In this document: positions 55,801 through 63,641 of the stretch, piece after piece
Layout of the letters: each line of letters opens with the position of its first letter
Numbering within the stretch: the stretch's first letter is position 1
From: Lutibacter sp. A80
Lineage (GTDB): Bacteria; Bacteroidota; Bacteroidia; Flavobacteriales; Flavobacteriaceae
Reading direction: 5' to 3'
NCBI RefSeq assembly: GCF_022429645.1
Contig: NZ_CP092480.1
Coordinates: 647,501 to 711,500, forward strand
DNA length: 64,000 nt
Made by a program: the position numbers and the translations under genes
The notes under the pieces: generated by a model
The model's input: the letters and a program-made list of their open reading frames with translations, nothing else
What the model was told of the DNA's origin: nothing
Databases searched by the model: none

Positions 55801-57084
55801 TAATACTTTTTTTTGCAAAATGGCTTCAAAATAAATAAGCAAGTTACGGCACGAAATCAAATCCATACGAATAAAAGGCGGATCTTTTAGAAGGTTGTGT
55901 TTTGAAAATACAATGCGCTCCCTAATGCGCTTAATAACCTTCATATTTCCTGAATCATTTATAAAATAGTTTTCGACATACTCCCTATCAATTTCACTAA
56001 CCGAGTTGGGAGAATATACCGCGTTTCCTGCTATTTCCAAAGCATCTTCATCAATATCGGTTCCGAAAATCTTATAATCAATATTTAGTCGTTCACGTTT
56101 TATGTACTCATCCAATAAAATGGCAATAGTATATACTTCTTCACCAGTTGAACAACCTGCTACCCATACTCTAATCGGATCCTCAGTGCTTTCAAAATTA
56201 TTACATAGCTCAGGAACAAGCTTTGTTCTTAGCAACTCAAAAACTTCTACATCTCTAAAAAAACTAGTCACACCAATTAAGAAATCTTGTTTTAATAGAG
56301 ATATTTCTTTTGAATTACCTTTTAAATAAGATAAATAATCATACAGCTTGGTGAAGTTGTGAATATTCATCCGTTTCTCCAAGCGTCGTAGCAGTGTATT
56401 CTTTTTATATTGCTTAAAATCAATCGATGTATGTTTGTGAACAAGTTCTAATATTTGATAATAAATCACTTCATTAGATTTCACTTCTTCCTCTTCTTCT
56501 GTGAGGTTTATGCGATAATTCGGAATTTTCAACAGAGTCTGCGCAATTTTTTTTGGTGGTAAAATAAAATCTACTAAATTAGTTGCAATGGAGGTGTTGG
56601 GCATTCCATCAAACTGAGCACTGTCGGGTTCTTGCACTATAATTATACCACCTGCCTCTTTAATGGTTTTTATGCCACGTGAGCCATCGGATCCTGTACC
56701 TGATAATATTACGCCTACTGAATTATCTTTATGTTCCTCTCCCAAAGTATGAAAAAAAATGTCGATTGGAAGATTCAAATTGGGTCTTGGGCTTTTCTCG
56801 GTTAAGATAAGCTGCTTACCTTTTATGTGTAGATTTTTATTTTTTTGATTCAGATAAATACAATTGGGTTCTATGGTCTGATTATTCTCCGCAGTAAAGA
56901 TTTTCATGCTTGTATGCTTGGAGAGCAGTTCTGGCATTAAACTTTTAAAATTTGGCGATAAATGTTGTACTATTACAAAGGCCATACCTGTTTCGACTGG
57001 AATATTATCAAATAATTGCTGAATAGCATCCAATCCTCCTGCTGATGCACCTATTCCTACAATGAAAAAGTCTTTATTTTTCAT
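52819..57084 (-). CDS. N-terminal part of CheB-CheR-PAS hybrid sensor kinase (frameshifted)
   Basis: The 1421-residue product begins with a CheB methylesterase domain (catalytic Ser14 in GIGASAGG, His41, Asp133 in SGTGSDG). A CheR methyltransferase domain with the SAM-binding GCSTGEE follows (about 210-470). Next come a first PAS-like region, a long coiled coil (repeated [13 protein letters not shown] units, about 660-720) and about five PAS/PAC domains. The H-box [10 protein letters not shown] marks the start of the kinase core. It stops 21 residues past the H-box (RKRYIA then TAG), so phospho-acceptor and ATP domains are separated. Such CheB-CheR-PAS kinases are found in stress and attachment signalling of Bacteroidota. 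The 3' half is in the next frame. Confidence 0.88.
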   Translation of the reverse strand: MKNKDFFIVGIGASAGGLDAIQQLFDNIPVETGMAFVIVQHLSPNFKSLMPELLSKHTSMKIFTAENNQTIEPNCIYLNQKNKNLHIKGKQLILTEKSPRPNLNLPIDIFFHTLGEEHKDNSVGVILSGTGSDGSRGIKTIKEAGGIIIVQEPDSAQFDGMPNTSIATNLVDFILPPKKIAQTLLKIPNYRINLTEEEEEVKSNEVIYYQILELVHKHTSIDFKQYKKNTLLRRLEKRMNIHNFTKLYDYLSYLKGNSKEISLLKQDFLIGVTSFFRDVEVFELLRTKLVPELCNNFESTEDPIRVWVAGCSTGEEVYTIAILLDEYIKRERLNIDYKIFGTDIDEDALEIAGNAVYSPNSVSEIDREYVENYFINDSGNMKVIKRIRERIVFSKHNLLKDPPFIRMDLISCRNLLIYFEAILQKKVLMNFQFALKKDAFLVLGNSESLGHQSKYFKLVNSKWKIYKCVVDTKRMPMEEVLQDRISTLSLKSRETQIQPSFEYRFKQNPENVFYKYMGQQYSPAMVFTDTDFNILFVNGDITTRLSVNQGVFQSNLLRLVSKEMATIIRSGIRKVEKENAEVIISDVDNKIGNQDYFFDLGFRKIIDFEGVGDVYVIHFSNDKQKTPKKTITLKNTEGDGISKQRVAELEDELKENKSQLQNVVEQLETSNEELQSSNEELMASNEELQSTNEELQSVNEELYTVNAEIQEKNRELSYLNDDVNNLLNATEIGTLFLDVDLRIRKFTPALQKHFNLKVEDEGRSIASFASNFPEEYRQTMISDCSNVLENLKSIESEVCDQDGVTFLRRISPFITTDKKIDGLVITFVNISYMLKVEQELRNSEKRYKTVFDTAGLGISTVSTKGQLLSVNPELENILGYSSAELVNMTFPEFTYPDDIEADMAQYTSLMKGDIDSYKMDKRYIHKDGHTIWGQLTVTTAKDEQNNILYSVALIKDISDRKQWEKALLEAKEKAELNEKRYKDLITNVNIGVVVHGRDSGIVFNNDKAGELLGIKTDQLNGVKAIDPRWKFVHEDNTQMAIDDYPVSRVINSKKVLQNQILGAVQEKNDIVWLLVNGFPVVDSNNEIQEVLISFIDITESKNAEQEIQKSEKKFKALFEGISDAVLVHPFQEKGFGKFIECNSIACERYGYSKEELLQLSASDLNSEKLDKEQGHAIKREKLLNQKQQIIEGIHRKKDGTEIPVEINAHIFDYNGVPHIMTLVRDITDRKKAEEEILKEKQFVERIANTSPNGIYIYDIHKGTNIFMNYRYSKILGYSIDEINALSKDEFFTLFHPDDLPAVKEHMAQLILDREFLPIEYRFKHKNGQWLWCYSVDSPFEIDEKGNVKSIIGSFIDLSDKKAFENELKEAKQKAEVANIYKDQFLANMSHEIRTPMNGVVGFADLLDDENIDFETRKRYIA

Positions 57085-57382
57085 GAAATTAAAAGTTTAC
57101 TCATATTTATAGCTATTTTTAATGAAAACCAACGGTTGGACTACGGTTAGTACGATATTAAAAGTAATAAAATTTTCGGGCTTTCACTTAGCCAAAGCTT
57201 TTTTTTGTTTTATCTTTTCATTTTTAAAAGCCAAATCAAAAGATTTGGAGGACATAGTAAATACACATAAACCTTTAATTTTAGTACTTACTAGCTATGT
57301 TATATACACGGTGTATCTGTTGCACAATTCCACTCAAATAAACTAAAAGATGTTGTAAAACAGGGTTTATTTTTGTACTTTC

Positions 57383-57513
57383 ATGGTCAAGGTTAGAAAG
57401 ATTATCAGGGAAAATTATTTGCAAATTTTCAATTAAGTGGGGGAGTTCCCAAGACAAATTTTTATAGAAAATTAAAAGAAGTATTGGATATGAGCGTAAC
57501 ATCAACAGAGTAA
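57383..57513 (+). pseudogene. AraC-type helix-turn-helix remnant
   Basis: Two plus-strand frames joined by one frameshift give KVRKIIRENYLQIFN and LSGGVPKTNFYRKLKEVLDM. These resemble the C-terminal AraC DNA-binding half of regulators (the N-x-x-RKLK turn), ending at TAA 57511-57513. It is fragmentary and unlikely to be functional. Confidence 0.4.
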
Positions 57514-57730
57514 ACAGCAAAAAATAAAATATCTAAAATTCATTACAAAAACTATAAAAAGTGATGTAAAAGCGATACATCATTTTATTTTACAAATAAA
57601 AGCATTCTATACACTTCAAATAAGCTTTTTTGGAACACACAAAGGAACTAATTAATAGTGCTTCATAAAATACAAAAGCCTCTTAAAATGGAGCTTTTGA
57701 AGTATGTTTTATGATTTTTTAGTGCCTTGT

Positions 57731-57751
57731 GCAACGATTACCATTGTTGGC
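57731..57751 (-). repeat. Collapsed attC-like junction
   Basis: GCAACGATTACCATTGTTGGC: left GCAACG and right GTTGGC borders with only 9 bp between. It is 10 bp from the stop of the next gene. Confidence 0.45.
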
Positions 57752-57760
57752 GGTAGTATT

Positions 57761-58750
57761 TTATATTTCATTAATACATTTTATCAAATTTGCATTAGAG
57801 TTACCATAGCTTACAATTCTAATGTCTAATGGAACATTTTTAAATTTTCTAATCGCTTTTTGCATTGATTCTAAAATCCAATATTCTTCGTTTTCAAATG
57901 CTCCACCACCAACCAAAGTAAGAAAAACTTTGTTCGATTTATTATTTTCCATATTCAATACTCCTGCAAGTAGAGTTGACTCATAAGTTGCTTCCAAAAT
58001 CACTCTCGCAAAATATTCCCAATAAAAAGGCTCTATTTGACTATATGCAACAGGAAGAGCCGAACAATATATTTGAGAAACCTTATGTTTTGTATTTGAC
58101 TTGGTAACTTCAGTGTTCCACTGAATTCCTGTTTTTAGTTTTTCTTTCAGATTCTCCCTTTCTAACTCATTAAATTCGGCTATTTTTTTATTAATAGTTA
58201 AAAGACCATTTTGATTTATTAGGGCATATCCGTTTTTCATTTTCCAAAGATTCAATTCTTCGTTCTTTAGTTCTTTACCTATTAATTCTAAACAGTCTAT
58301 TTGATTATTAGCTGATTGTCCAATTTGTCCATTTACTTCTGCAAAATAATTCCGATATATTGTTCCTGCTCCACAAGCAATTGCACAAGCTGGACCTTGA
58401 GTGTAATCAAATTCGTATCTATCAATACCTTGTTCTGGTGTTATGGTTGGACTGACCATCTCAAGCAGATTAAATTGTGAAGCAGCTTGAAATAGAGCAT
58501 TAGAATTTTCTTCTTGATAATGTAATTCTTGAACGTCAGCAACAATTTCTTCTACTTGAATTTCTCCATTAAAATCAGAAGCATTATCGAATCTATTTTT
58601 TAATTCTTCTAATGTTAGAATTTCCAATTTTCCGAATGAAAATCTTTGAGAGTTTCTAAGTGAAACAAAATCGTTCCCTTCAATTCTTAGGTTACTTCTG
58701 ACATATTTAGGTGATTCTTCTCTGAATCCTGTTAATTGTTCAAACCACAT
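57761..58750 (-). CDS. Conserved protein of unknown function, possible macro-like fold
   Basis: The 329-residue product has no signal peptide or membrane segment. The centre contains a GPACAIACGAGTIYRNYF segment and the C-terminal third has VFLTLVGGGAFENEEYW and LDIRIVSYGNSNANLI. These could be the glycine-rich loops and strands of a macro or Rossmann-like fold, but I cannot assign a family with confidence. It is a single-gene unit with a start 19 bp from the family C element at 58.77 kb and a collapsed junction on the 3' side. Confidence 0.7.
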   Translation of the reverse strand: MWFEQLTGFREESPKYVRSNLRIEGNDFVSLRNSQRFSFGKLEILTLEELKNRFDNASDFNGEIQVEEIVADVQELHYQEENSNALFQAASQFNLLEMVSPTITPEQGIDRYEFDYTQGPACAIACGAGTIYRNYFAEVNGQIGQSANNQIDCLELIGKELKNEELNLWKMKNGYALINQNGLLTINKKIAEFNELERENLKEKLKTGIQWNTEVTKSNTKHKVSQIYCSALPVAYSQIEPFYWEYFARVILEATYESTLLAGVLNMENNKSNKVFLTLVGGGAFENEEYWILESMQKAIRKFKNVPLDIRIVSYGNSNANLIKCINEI

Positions 58751-58769
58751 TCGTTTTGTTTATATTACC

Positions 58770-58899
58770 GCCAACTTTGTTGTATAAGCTTTGTTGCGTT
58801 GTTTAAACAGTGAATTTAGTAAATAAAAAACGAATAGGAAATCCGCTAGGGTTGTCGTAAATCGACTTGAACTAGCAATAAATTATATGCAGTGTTACC
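58770..58899 (-). repeat. attC-like element, family C
   Basis: Starts GCCAACTTTGTTGTATAAGC, ends ATATGCAGTGTTACC. Shares TTGCG..GTTTAAAC, GAATTTAGTAAATAA, CGAATAGGAAATCC and AGCAATAAATTATA blocks with the 45.84 and 63.49 kb elements. Confidence 0.65.
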
Positions 58900-58944
58900 T
58901 TTTGTTGCGACTTTAGTTTAGGTAATTTTAAAATAAAACTCAAA

Positions 58945-59586
58945 TTATAGAAAATAAGATACTCCAAAATAAAAATTTGAAGTGTCAATTGATAATTCAA
59001 ATCCGCTTGATTGAGTATTATTCGAATTATCATCAACTTTACTATTCCAATAACCTAATGAGCCAATATTTGCATCCAACGCAATCTTGTTGTTTAAAAA
59101 ATAAGTAATACCAGGTCTAATTCCAATAAAATAATTATTTGCTGAACTAATGAAATTAGAATTATCATAATCACTTTCAAAACTAGAATATCTAAATTCA
59201 CCTTTTAAATTTAAAGTTAGTTTTTTTCCAACAGGGAAATATTTTTTGATATAAGGAATAATACTCCAAATATTTGTTGTCGATATAGATTCTGTGTCTA
59301 TATCATAAGTAATAGATTCATCTTTAGAGTATCCATATCCAAGCCCAATGCCAATAAATAGATTGTTTTTAATAGCATAGCTAATTTTTGGTTCAAAACT
59401 AATAGTATAGCTTTTTCTTTCTGAATTCGAAAAAGAAGAATTTTCAATCTCCATTTCACTTGTATTAAATGAAATATTACCACCAAAATTCCAAGTTCCA
59501 TTTGGAATCGTTAATTTCTCATTTGTATTTTGCCCAAAAGTAAATGTGTAAGCAAGAATCATTGCTATAAATAAAAAATTTTTCAT
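58945..59586 (-). CDS. Outer-membrane beta-barrel protein
   Basis: The 213-residue protein has a signal peptide (LFIAMILAYTFTFGQ) and an alternating beta pattern throughout. SNFYFGVSYFL at the C-terminus ends in Leu preceded by a Phe-rich strand, as in outer-membrane porin-like barrels of about 10 strands (SYTISFEPKISYAIKNNLF, KLTLNLKGEFRYSSF and others). Likely a small outer-membrane protein; ligand unknown. Confidence 0.82.
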   Translation of the reverse strand: MKNFLFIAMILAYTFTFGQNTNEKLTIPNGTWNFGGNISFNTSEMEIENSSFSNSERKSYTISFEPKISYAIKNNLFIGIGLGYGYSKDESITYDIDTESISTTNIWSIIPYIKKYFPVGKKLTLNLKGEFRYSSFESDYDNSNFISSANNYFIGIRPGITYFLNNKIALDANIGSLGYWNSKVDDNSNNTQSSGFELSIDTSNFYFGVSYFL

Positions 59587-59695
59587 AATTTTTTTTTAAA
59601 GTTAAGTTTAATCAATCATCAAATTTTATACCAATCCAATTTTATTTAAATAATTATTCAGTGATTGAGTACAGCAGTTTGTTAAGCAATTAAAG

Positions 59696-59708
59696 GCAAC
59701 GTGTTATT
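59696..59708 (-). repeat. Collapsed attC-like junction overlapping a stop codon
   Basis: GCAACGTGTTATT: AACG directly followed by TGTTA. The TAA of the next gene (59704-59706) lies inside the right half, as at intact elements. Confidence 0.45.
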
Positions 59709-60591
59709 CTTTCGGAAATAACACTTCTATTCCAAACATTGGATTTAAAATCTCTTCCTTCATCTTTTTTTTATTTTTATAATCGATAGAACCATTTTTC
59801 CAACCTGAATTATGATAATTTGACCAAGTTAAAGATTTATCATTTTCGTTTTGAGTAAATCTGTACATTGGTCCGAAGTAAGAGTATTTTTTTATTTTCC
59901 CATATGTGTTGACCATTTCAATTCCGATATAAATTCCGTTTTCAGGAAATGGTATTTTTAAATCTTTTACATTAACCCATAAGCGGTATTTTTTATTTTT
60001 AGGTTTCACATAAAAATTTTCATTGTGTAATTCTTTTCCTGGCTTATTGCCTAAAGTGTCAAGTTCATAAAATTTTATATTAAATGTTGCTATATATTCC
60101 GCATCTTTTCTTTTTTTTAAGTCTATATAAATTCTATTTAGTTGACCTTTTATTTTTCTCGGATTATCAATAAATAATGCAGTTTCATATCCGACTAAAG
60201 AAGTTACACTAATGTTTCCTTCTTTTTTTTCTCCTAATATTACTCTGTCATTATATTTTATTTTTTTGCTTGATATTAACACTTCATCTAAACTTTCAAT
60301 TTTTGAATTTAGCAAAACTTCTAATTTTTTTAGATTTTTAAAATCAATAAATGTTAGTGTTTTTGATTCATAACCAAGAGTTGAAATTTTTAAAGTATCA
60401 GTATTGATATTCATTAATTCTAATTCAAATATTCCGAATTCGCTTGAGTAGGTTCCTTTTCCGTTTTTTAAAACTATATTGGCAAAAACTATATTTTCTC
60501 CAGTTGTCGAATCTTTTACGATTCCATTAATTGTTTGAGAATTAAGTATGTTAATGCTGATTAAAAAAAGTATGAATGAGATTTTTTTCAA
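59704..60591 (-). CDS. Carboxypeptidase-like regulatory-domain protein, exported
   Basis: The 295-residue protein has a signal peptide and begins with the CarboxypepD_reg-like beta-sandwich (TINGIVKDSTTGENIVFANIVL followed by SEFGIFELEL). Such domains occur at the N-terminus of TonB-dependent receptors and in stand-alone surface proteins. The rest is a beta-rich domain without a recognisable family (FSYFGPMYRFTQNEND-type strands near the end). Likely periplasmic or outer-membrane linked. Confidence 0.8.
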   Translation of the reverse strand: MKKISFILFLISINILNSQTINGIVKDSTTGENIVFANIVLKNGKGTYSSEFGIFELELMNINTDTLKISTLGYESKTLTFIDFKNLKKLEVLLNSKIESLDEVLISSKKIKYNDRVILGEKKEGNISVTSLVGYETALFIDNPRKIKGQLNRIYIDLKKRKDAEYIATFNIKFYELDTLGNKPGKELHNENFYVKPKNKKYRLWVNVKDLKIPFPENGIYIGIEMVNTYGKIKKYSYFGPMYRFTQNENDKSLTWSNYHNSGWKNGSIDYKNKKKMKEEILNPMFGIEVLFPKE

Positions 60592-60627
60592 ATTATGTGT
60601 TTTCTTTTGCGGTTGAGTTTTAATGTT

Positions 60628-60757
60628 GCCTAACGGTTAGTATATGAAAAGTAGGCGATTTCGAAGCACTGAACTTTCGGTTAAGCACAGACCTTTTTTC
60701 TATTTACTTAATTTCGTTTTAGCGATTAAACCGCTATTATTTTATACATTGTTGTAT
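60628..60757 (-). repeat. attC-like element, family C (GCCTAAC border)
   Basis: Starts GCCTAACGG, which matches the integron R'' consensus RYYYAAC exactly, and ends TTTATACATTGTTGTAT. Inner arms TAGTATATGAAAAG and TTTTATACAT pair with bulges. Contains TTTCGAAGCAC and GTTTAGCGATTAAACC-type hairpins. Confidence 0.72.
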
Positions 60758-60801
60758 GTAGGTCATCTATTCCCAAATTTGAAATCTAAATTTTCTTAAA
60801 A

Positions 60802-62205
60802 TTACCATTTATAAGGTACAGTTCCTGTTGAATCAACAGAATGCCCCCATTTTTCAACGTAAGAAGGGCCCGTTAAAAATTCATCGTCCATACGCTTAAG
60901 TTCCTCTGTTAATATTCCTTCTAAATTTTTAGTGACTAATTCAAAATCGGGATCTCCTTTTAAGTTTTTTAGCTGATATGGATCTGAAACGTTATCAAAA
61001 AGTAACCAATCTCCAGATAAATCTTTTGCGTACGTATACTTTTTTGTTATAATACCTCTAAATTCTTTTCCTCCTCTAGTTCTGCTCCATTGACCAAATG
61101 GTTGGATAGATGTTACAAGTGAAGCTTTCCGAGTGTCTTCTTTTTTTCCGAGTAACACATCAGTTATGTTTTCTCCATCTAAATTAGCAGGGATATTTAA
61201 TCCTGACATTCCCAACATAGTAGGTAATATATCCAAGGAATTTAATAGGAAATCGCTTTTTTTACCATTAGTTCCAAATAGTGCCGGATATTTAATTATA
61301 AAAGGTACCTTCGCAGATTCGTTATAGATTCTTTGCTTCTTAGTTTCACCATGACTATAAATCATATCACCGTGGTCTGAAGTGAAAACGAATATAGTAT
61401 TTTCTTCAATATTACATCGTTTAATTGCGTCTTGTAATTGTTTTATATAACTATCTAATGCAGAGCAATGTGCGTAGTAGCCTTTTAAAGATTTCTTTGC
61501 TTTTTTAGTAAATTCTTCTGGCACATTTGGCCTAAGTTTTATATCAACATTGGTATATAAATCTTGAAATTCTTTGGGTGCAGTTTGATAAGGCGCATGA
61601 GGAGGTCCCCAAGATAGTACTAAAGAAAATGGTTTTTTACTTTTTGATTGTTCTTCAATATAAGTAATAGCGTCTTTTGTTTGAGCTTCAGCATCATATC
61701 CTTCCCACGAATGTAACTCATCATCATTACCCCAATATGTTGAGTTATTATAGGTATGCGAACATTCTAACACTTTCCAATAGTCGAAGCCTTGTCTTCT
61801 TTCTTTTGGTATAAATGCCGAACGACCATTTCCGTCAAGATGCCATTTCCCAATATATGCGGTATCATAACCTTGCTTCTTAAAGAGTTTTGCAAAGCTT
61901 TCGGATGTAGGGTCAAGCAAAATGTCATTCATAAACATACCAGTTTTTAATGGATATTGGCCTGTTAACAACATTGCCCTATAAGGTGTACATACAGGTT
62001 CTGTGGAAATTGCATTTGTGAAATAAACTCCCTCAGAAGCAAGTTGATCAATATTAGGTGTTTTAACATCTGGGTTTCCAGCATAACCTAATGATTCCGC
62101 GCGCCATTGATCTGCAAAAACAAATACAATATTCGGTTTTTCTATTTTATTCTTACAAGAAATAAAGAATAATGTTGTGAATAATATAATACTAATTTTT
62201 TTCAT
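60802..62205 (-). CDS. Type I sulfatase lipoprotein
   Basis: The 467-residue protein is a sulfatase with a lipobox (TTLFFISCKNK, cysteine 17). The metal-site Asp is in IVFVFADQWRAESLGY, and the formylglycine motif is C-T-P-Y-R (Cys72-Arg76) in a VCTPYRAMLLTG context. A later metal-binding VFTSDHGDMIYSHG segment is present. It should hydrolyse sulfate esters of polysaccharides in the periplasm or on the cell surface, as in marine polysaccharide degradation. The sulfatase-modifying enzyme is not visible here. Confidence 0.93.
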   Translation of the reverse strand: MKKISIILFTTLFFISCKNKIEKPNIVFVFADQWRAESLGYAGNPDVKTPNIDQLASEGVYFTNAISTEPVCTPYRAMLLTGQYPLKTGMFMNDILLDPTSESFAKLFKKQGYDTAYIGKWHLDGNGRSAFIPKERRQGFDYWKVLECSHTYNNSTYWGNDDELHSWEGYDAEAQTKDAITYIEEQSKSKKPFSLVLSWGPPHAPYQTAPKEFQDLYTNVDIKLRPNVPEEFTKKAKKSLKGYYAHCSALDSYIKQLQDAIKRCNIEENTIFVFTSDHGDMIYSHGETKKQRIYNESAKVPFIIKYPALFGTNGKKSDFLLNSLDILPTMLGMSGLNIPANLDGENITDVLLGKKEDTRKASLVTSIQPFGQWSRTRGGKEFRGIITKKYTYAKDLSGDWLLFDNVSDPYQLKNLKGDPDFELVTKNLEGILTEELKRMDDEFLTGPSYVEKWGHSVDSTGTVPYKW

Positions 62206-62258
62206 TTTATTATCGATAGTTTGTTGAGCCTTACATACAACGTGTTTCTTTCGTTTGT

Positions 62259-62394
62259 AACAGAGGAGAACTATAACGTGTTTTAGATTTGCAGTTCCAG
62301 TACACGTACGAGTCCTCTGTTGCTATAAAGTTGCAAAGAACCATTTGGAATACCAGGCGTATAAAACCCCGATAAAGGAAGTGGTTTTTGCAAC
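62259..62394 (+). ncRNA. Putative bridge-RNA region of the IS110-family element
   Basis: Upstream of the transposase are two clear hairpins. AACAGAGGA (62259-62267) pairs perfectly with TCCTCTGTT (62313-62321). GTTGCAAAGAACCA (62330-62343) pairs nearly perfectly with TGGTTTTTGCAAC (62382-62394). A long structured noncoding segment 5' of the recombinase is where IS110-subgroup bridge RNAs are encoded, each hairpin loop carrying a guide for donor or target. The assignment is by position and structure only. Confidence 0.5.
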
Positions 62395-62421
62395 ATATTT
62401 AATCTTTCTAATTGTAAAAAT

Positions 62422-62913
62422 ATGAAAAATTACCAAGAAGTAGTAGGAATTGATGTATCAAAAAAGACGATTGATGCTTATTGTTATTATGCCCAAGTAC
62501 TCCAAGATGTTTTAACACGCTTAAAAACGATACCAGGAATTGGAAACAAAACAGCTTTAATGTTAGTTGTTTTAACAGACGGATTTGATCGTTTCACAAG
62601 CGGAAGCGAATTATGTAGTTATGCTGGTCTAACCCCTGTGATTAGAAAAAGTGGAAGCAGTGTAAATGGACGACCAAAGATTAGTAAAATAGGAAATCAA
62701 AAGCTTCGAAATTTATTATTTATGTGCAGTTTTAATGCTTGCAAATACAACAAGGCTTGTAAGGAAATTTATGAACGAATAGTAGCAAAAGGAAAGAGCA
62801 AAAAATTAGCATTAATAGCTGTGTGTAATAAACTACTAAAACAGGCTTTTGCTATTGCTAAATCAGGATTAATATATGATGGAAACTATAAAAGTACTTT
62901 AATGAAAAATTAA
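62422..62913 (+). pseudogene. IS110-family transposase with internal deletion
   Basis: The 163-residue frame joins the first strand of the DEDD/RuvC-like domain (VVGIDVSKKTIDAYCYY) directly to the C-terminal Transposase_20 domain. The latter includes LKTIPGIGNKTALMLVVL, SYAGLTPVIRKSGSS and KISKIGNQKLRNLLFM. About 150-170 residues, including the remaining catalytic acids, are absent, yet the frame is kept open across the join. The product cannot be an active DEDD recombinase on its own, so the element is non-autonomous. Confidence 0.85.
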
Positions 62914-62959
62914 TACAGTTTTACTTGTTTTTTACCACAGTACTTGGTTGTGGTTTGTA

Positions 62960-63343
62960 TTAATACAAAGGGGTTAAATTTTCCTTCATATGCACATTTA
63001 CGACGATTGAATCACCACTTTTAATCGATAATTTTTGTATCTTAATAGATTGTTTTCCTATATAAAAAATTTCTACATCAAATATATTAGGAAATAGTAC
63101 TGCTTTTACATTATTCTTAGGAAAAGGATTAAAAAAGACTCCATTGATTAATATCCCTGCAGGAATTTTACTTTCATCGAGAGAATCATAACAATTTACG
63201 ATCATTTGAGTTGTTTTATCATTGCTTTTTTTTCTAATAATTTCAAAGGTTTCAGTTTTGTAATAGTTATCTTTAAGGACATTACAATTTGTAAATATTA
63301 GAAAAGTTGAAAATAAGACTAAATATTTAATCACATTTGACAT
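62960..63343 (-). CDS. Hypothetical lipoprotein
   Basis: The 127-residue product has a lipobox (FSTFLIFTNC, cysteine near residue 20) and a small beta-rich body with GILINGVFFNPFPKNNVKAV and KSGDSIVVNVHM, resembling a CarboxypepD_reg-like fold of the Bacteroidota. Its start overlaps a 45-residue frame by 13 bp. It sits just downstream of the IS110 3' end. Confidence 0.65.
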   Translation of the reverse strand: MSNVIKYLVLFSTFLIFTNCNVLKDNYYKTETFEIIRKKSNDKTTQMIVNCYDSLDESKIPAGILINGVFFNPFPKNNVKAVLFPNIFDVEIFYIGKQSIKIQKLSIKSGDSIVVNVHMKENLTPLY

Positions 63344-63468
63344 TTTTTGGCATCTTTTTTATTAAAGCGTTCATTTTTTATAATATTTTGAATTTCGTTT
63401 TCTAGTGAATCTAAATTGTTAGAATTCTGTTTATAATTCCTGATTCTTTCCCATTTATCGTTTTCCAT
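63331..63468 (-). CDS. Small hypothetical protein overlapping a lipoprotein gene
   Basis: 45 residues from ATG 63468 to TGA 63331, Lys/Asn/Glu rich and helical (NNLDSLENEIQNIIKNERFN). The 3' end overlaps the start of the lipoprotein gene by 13 bp in another frame, suggesting translational coupling. Its start is 22 bp from the attC-like border at 63491. No family recognised. Confidence 0.45.
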   Translation of the reverse strand: MENDKWERIRNYKQNSNNLDSLENEIQNIIKNERFNKKDAKKCQM

Positions 63469-63490
63469 TTTATCGTTTTCCTAAATGAAT

Positions 63491-63624
63491 GCCAACGAGT
63501 TTTTATAAGATTTGTTGCGTGTTTTAAGCTATAAATTTAGTAAATAATTCCCGAGCAAAGAAAGTTAGTGAGGACTTTCGTAAGTAGGCTCTAACCAGGC
63601 AATTAATTTTGTACGTTGTTGTAA
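63491..63624 (-). repeat. attC-like element, family C (GTACAA-type)
   Basis: Starts GCCAACGAG, ends GTACGTTGTTGTAA. Closely related to 45840-45973, with AAAGT...GACTTT as central hairpin and GTTGCGTGTTTTAAGC, AAATTTAGTAAATAATT, AGGCAATTAATTTTGTAC blocks. Confidence 0.78.
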
Positions 63625-63641
63625 CCTGTGCATTTTTCATT

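Larger units (their letters stand above)
57085..57760. other. Gap with possible repeat, AraC remnant and collapsed junction
   Basis: 676 bp. 57128-57318 resembles a palindromic border region (AACGGTTGGACTACGGTTAGTAC to AGTACTTACTAGCTATG). 57383-57513 is an AraC-type helix-turn-helix remnant. 57731-57751 is a collapsed attC-like junction. No intact gene is seen. Confidence 0.5.
62240..62950 (+). mobile_element. IS110-family element, internally deleted
   Basis: About 710 bp between an ACAACG border (62236-62241) and GTTGTGG (62946-62952). It has a noncoding leader of about 180 bp with hairpins, a transposase frame joined from its N-terminal and C-terminal parts, and a 3' tail that also occurs alone at 43.8 and 50.5 kb. 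No inverted repeats are expected or seen. A full-length IS110 element is about 1.2-1.4 kb, so nearly half is missing. Confidence 0.8.

Noticed and set aside
57281..57520. 79-residue minus-strand frame
   Set aside because: Overlaps the AraC remnant and AT-rich junk; composition and lack of a start context argue against coding.
18376..63624. Reading the repeats as ordinary terminators or REP-like repeats
   Set aside because: Several have hairpins but no T tract, and they share long sequence blocks and fixed AAC/GTT ends rather than only stem-loops. They are also too long (105-225 bp) and too consistently placed at gene junctions for REP elements.
18376..63624. CRISPR array
   Set aside because: Repeats are not short direct repeats with uniform spacers; the sequences between them are genes.
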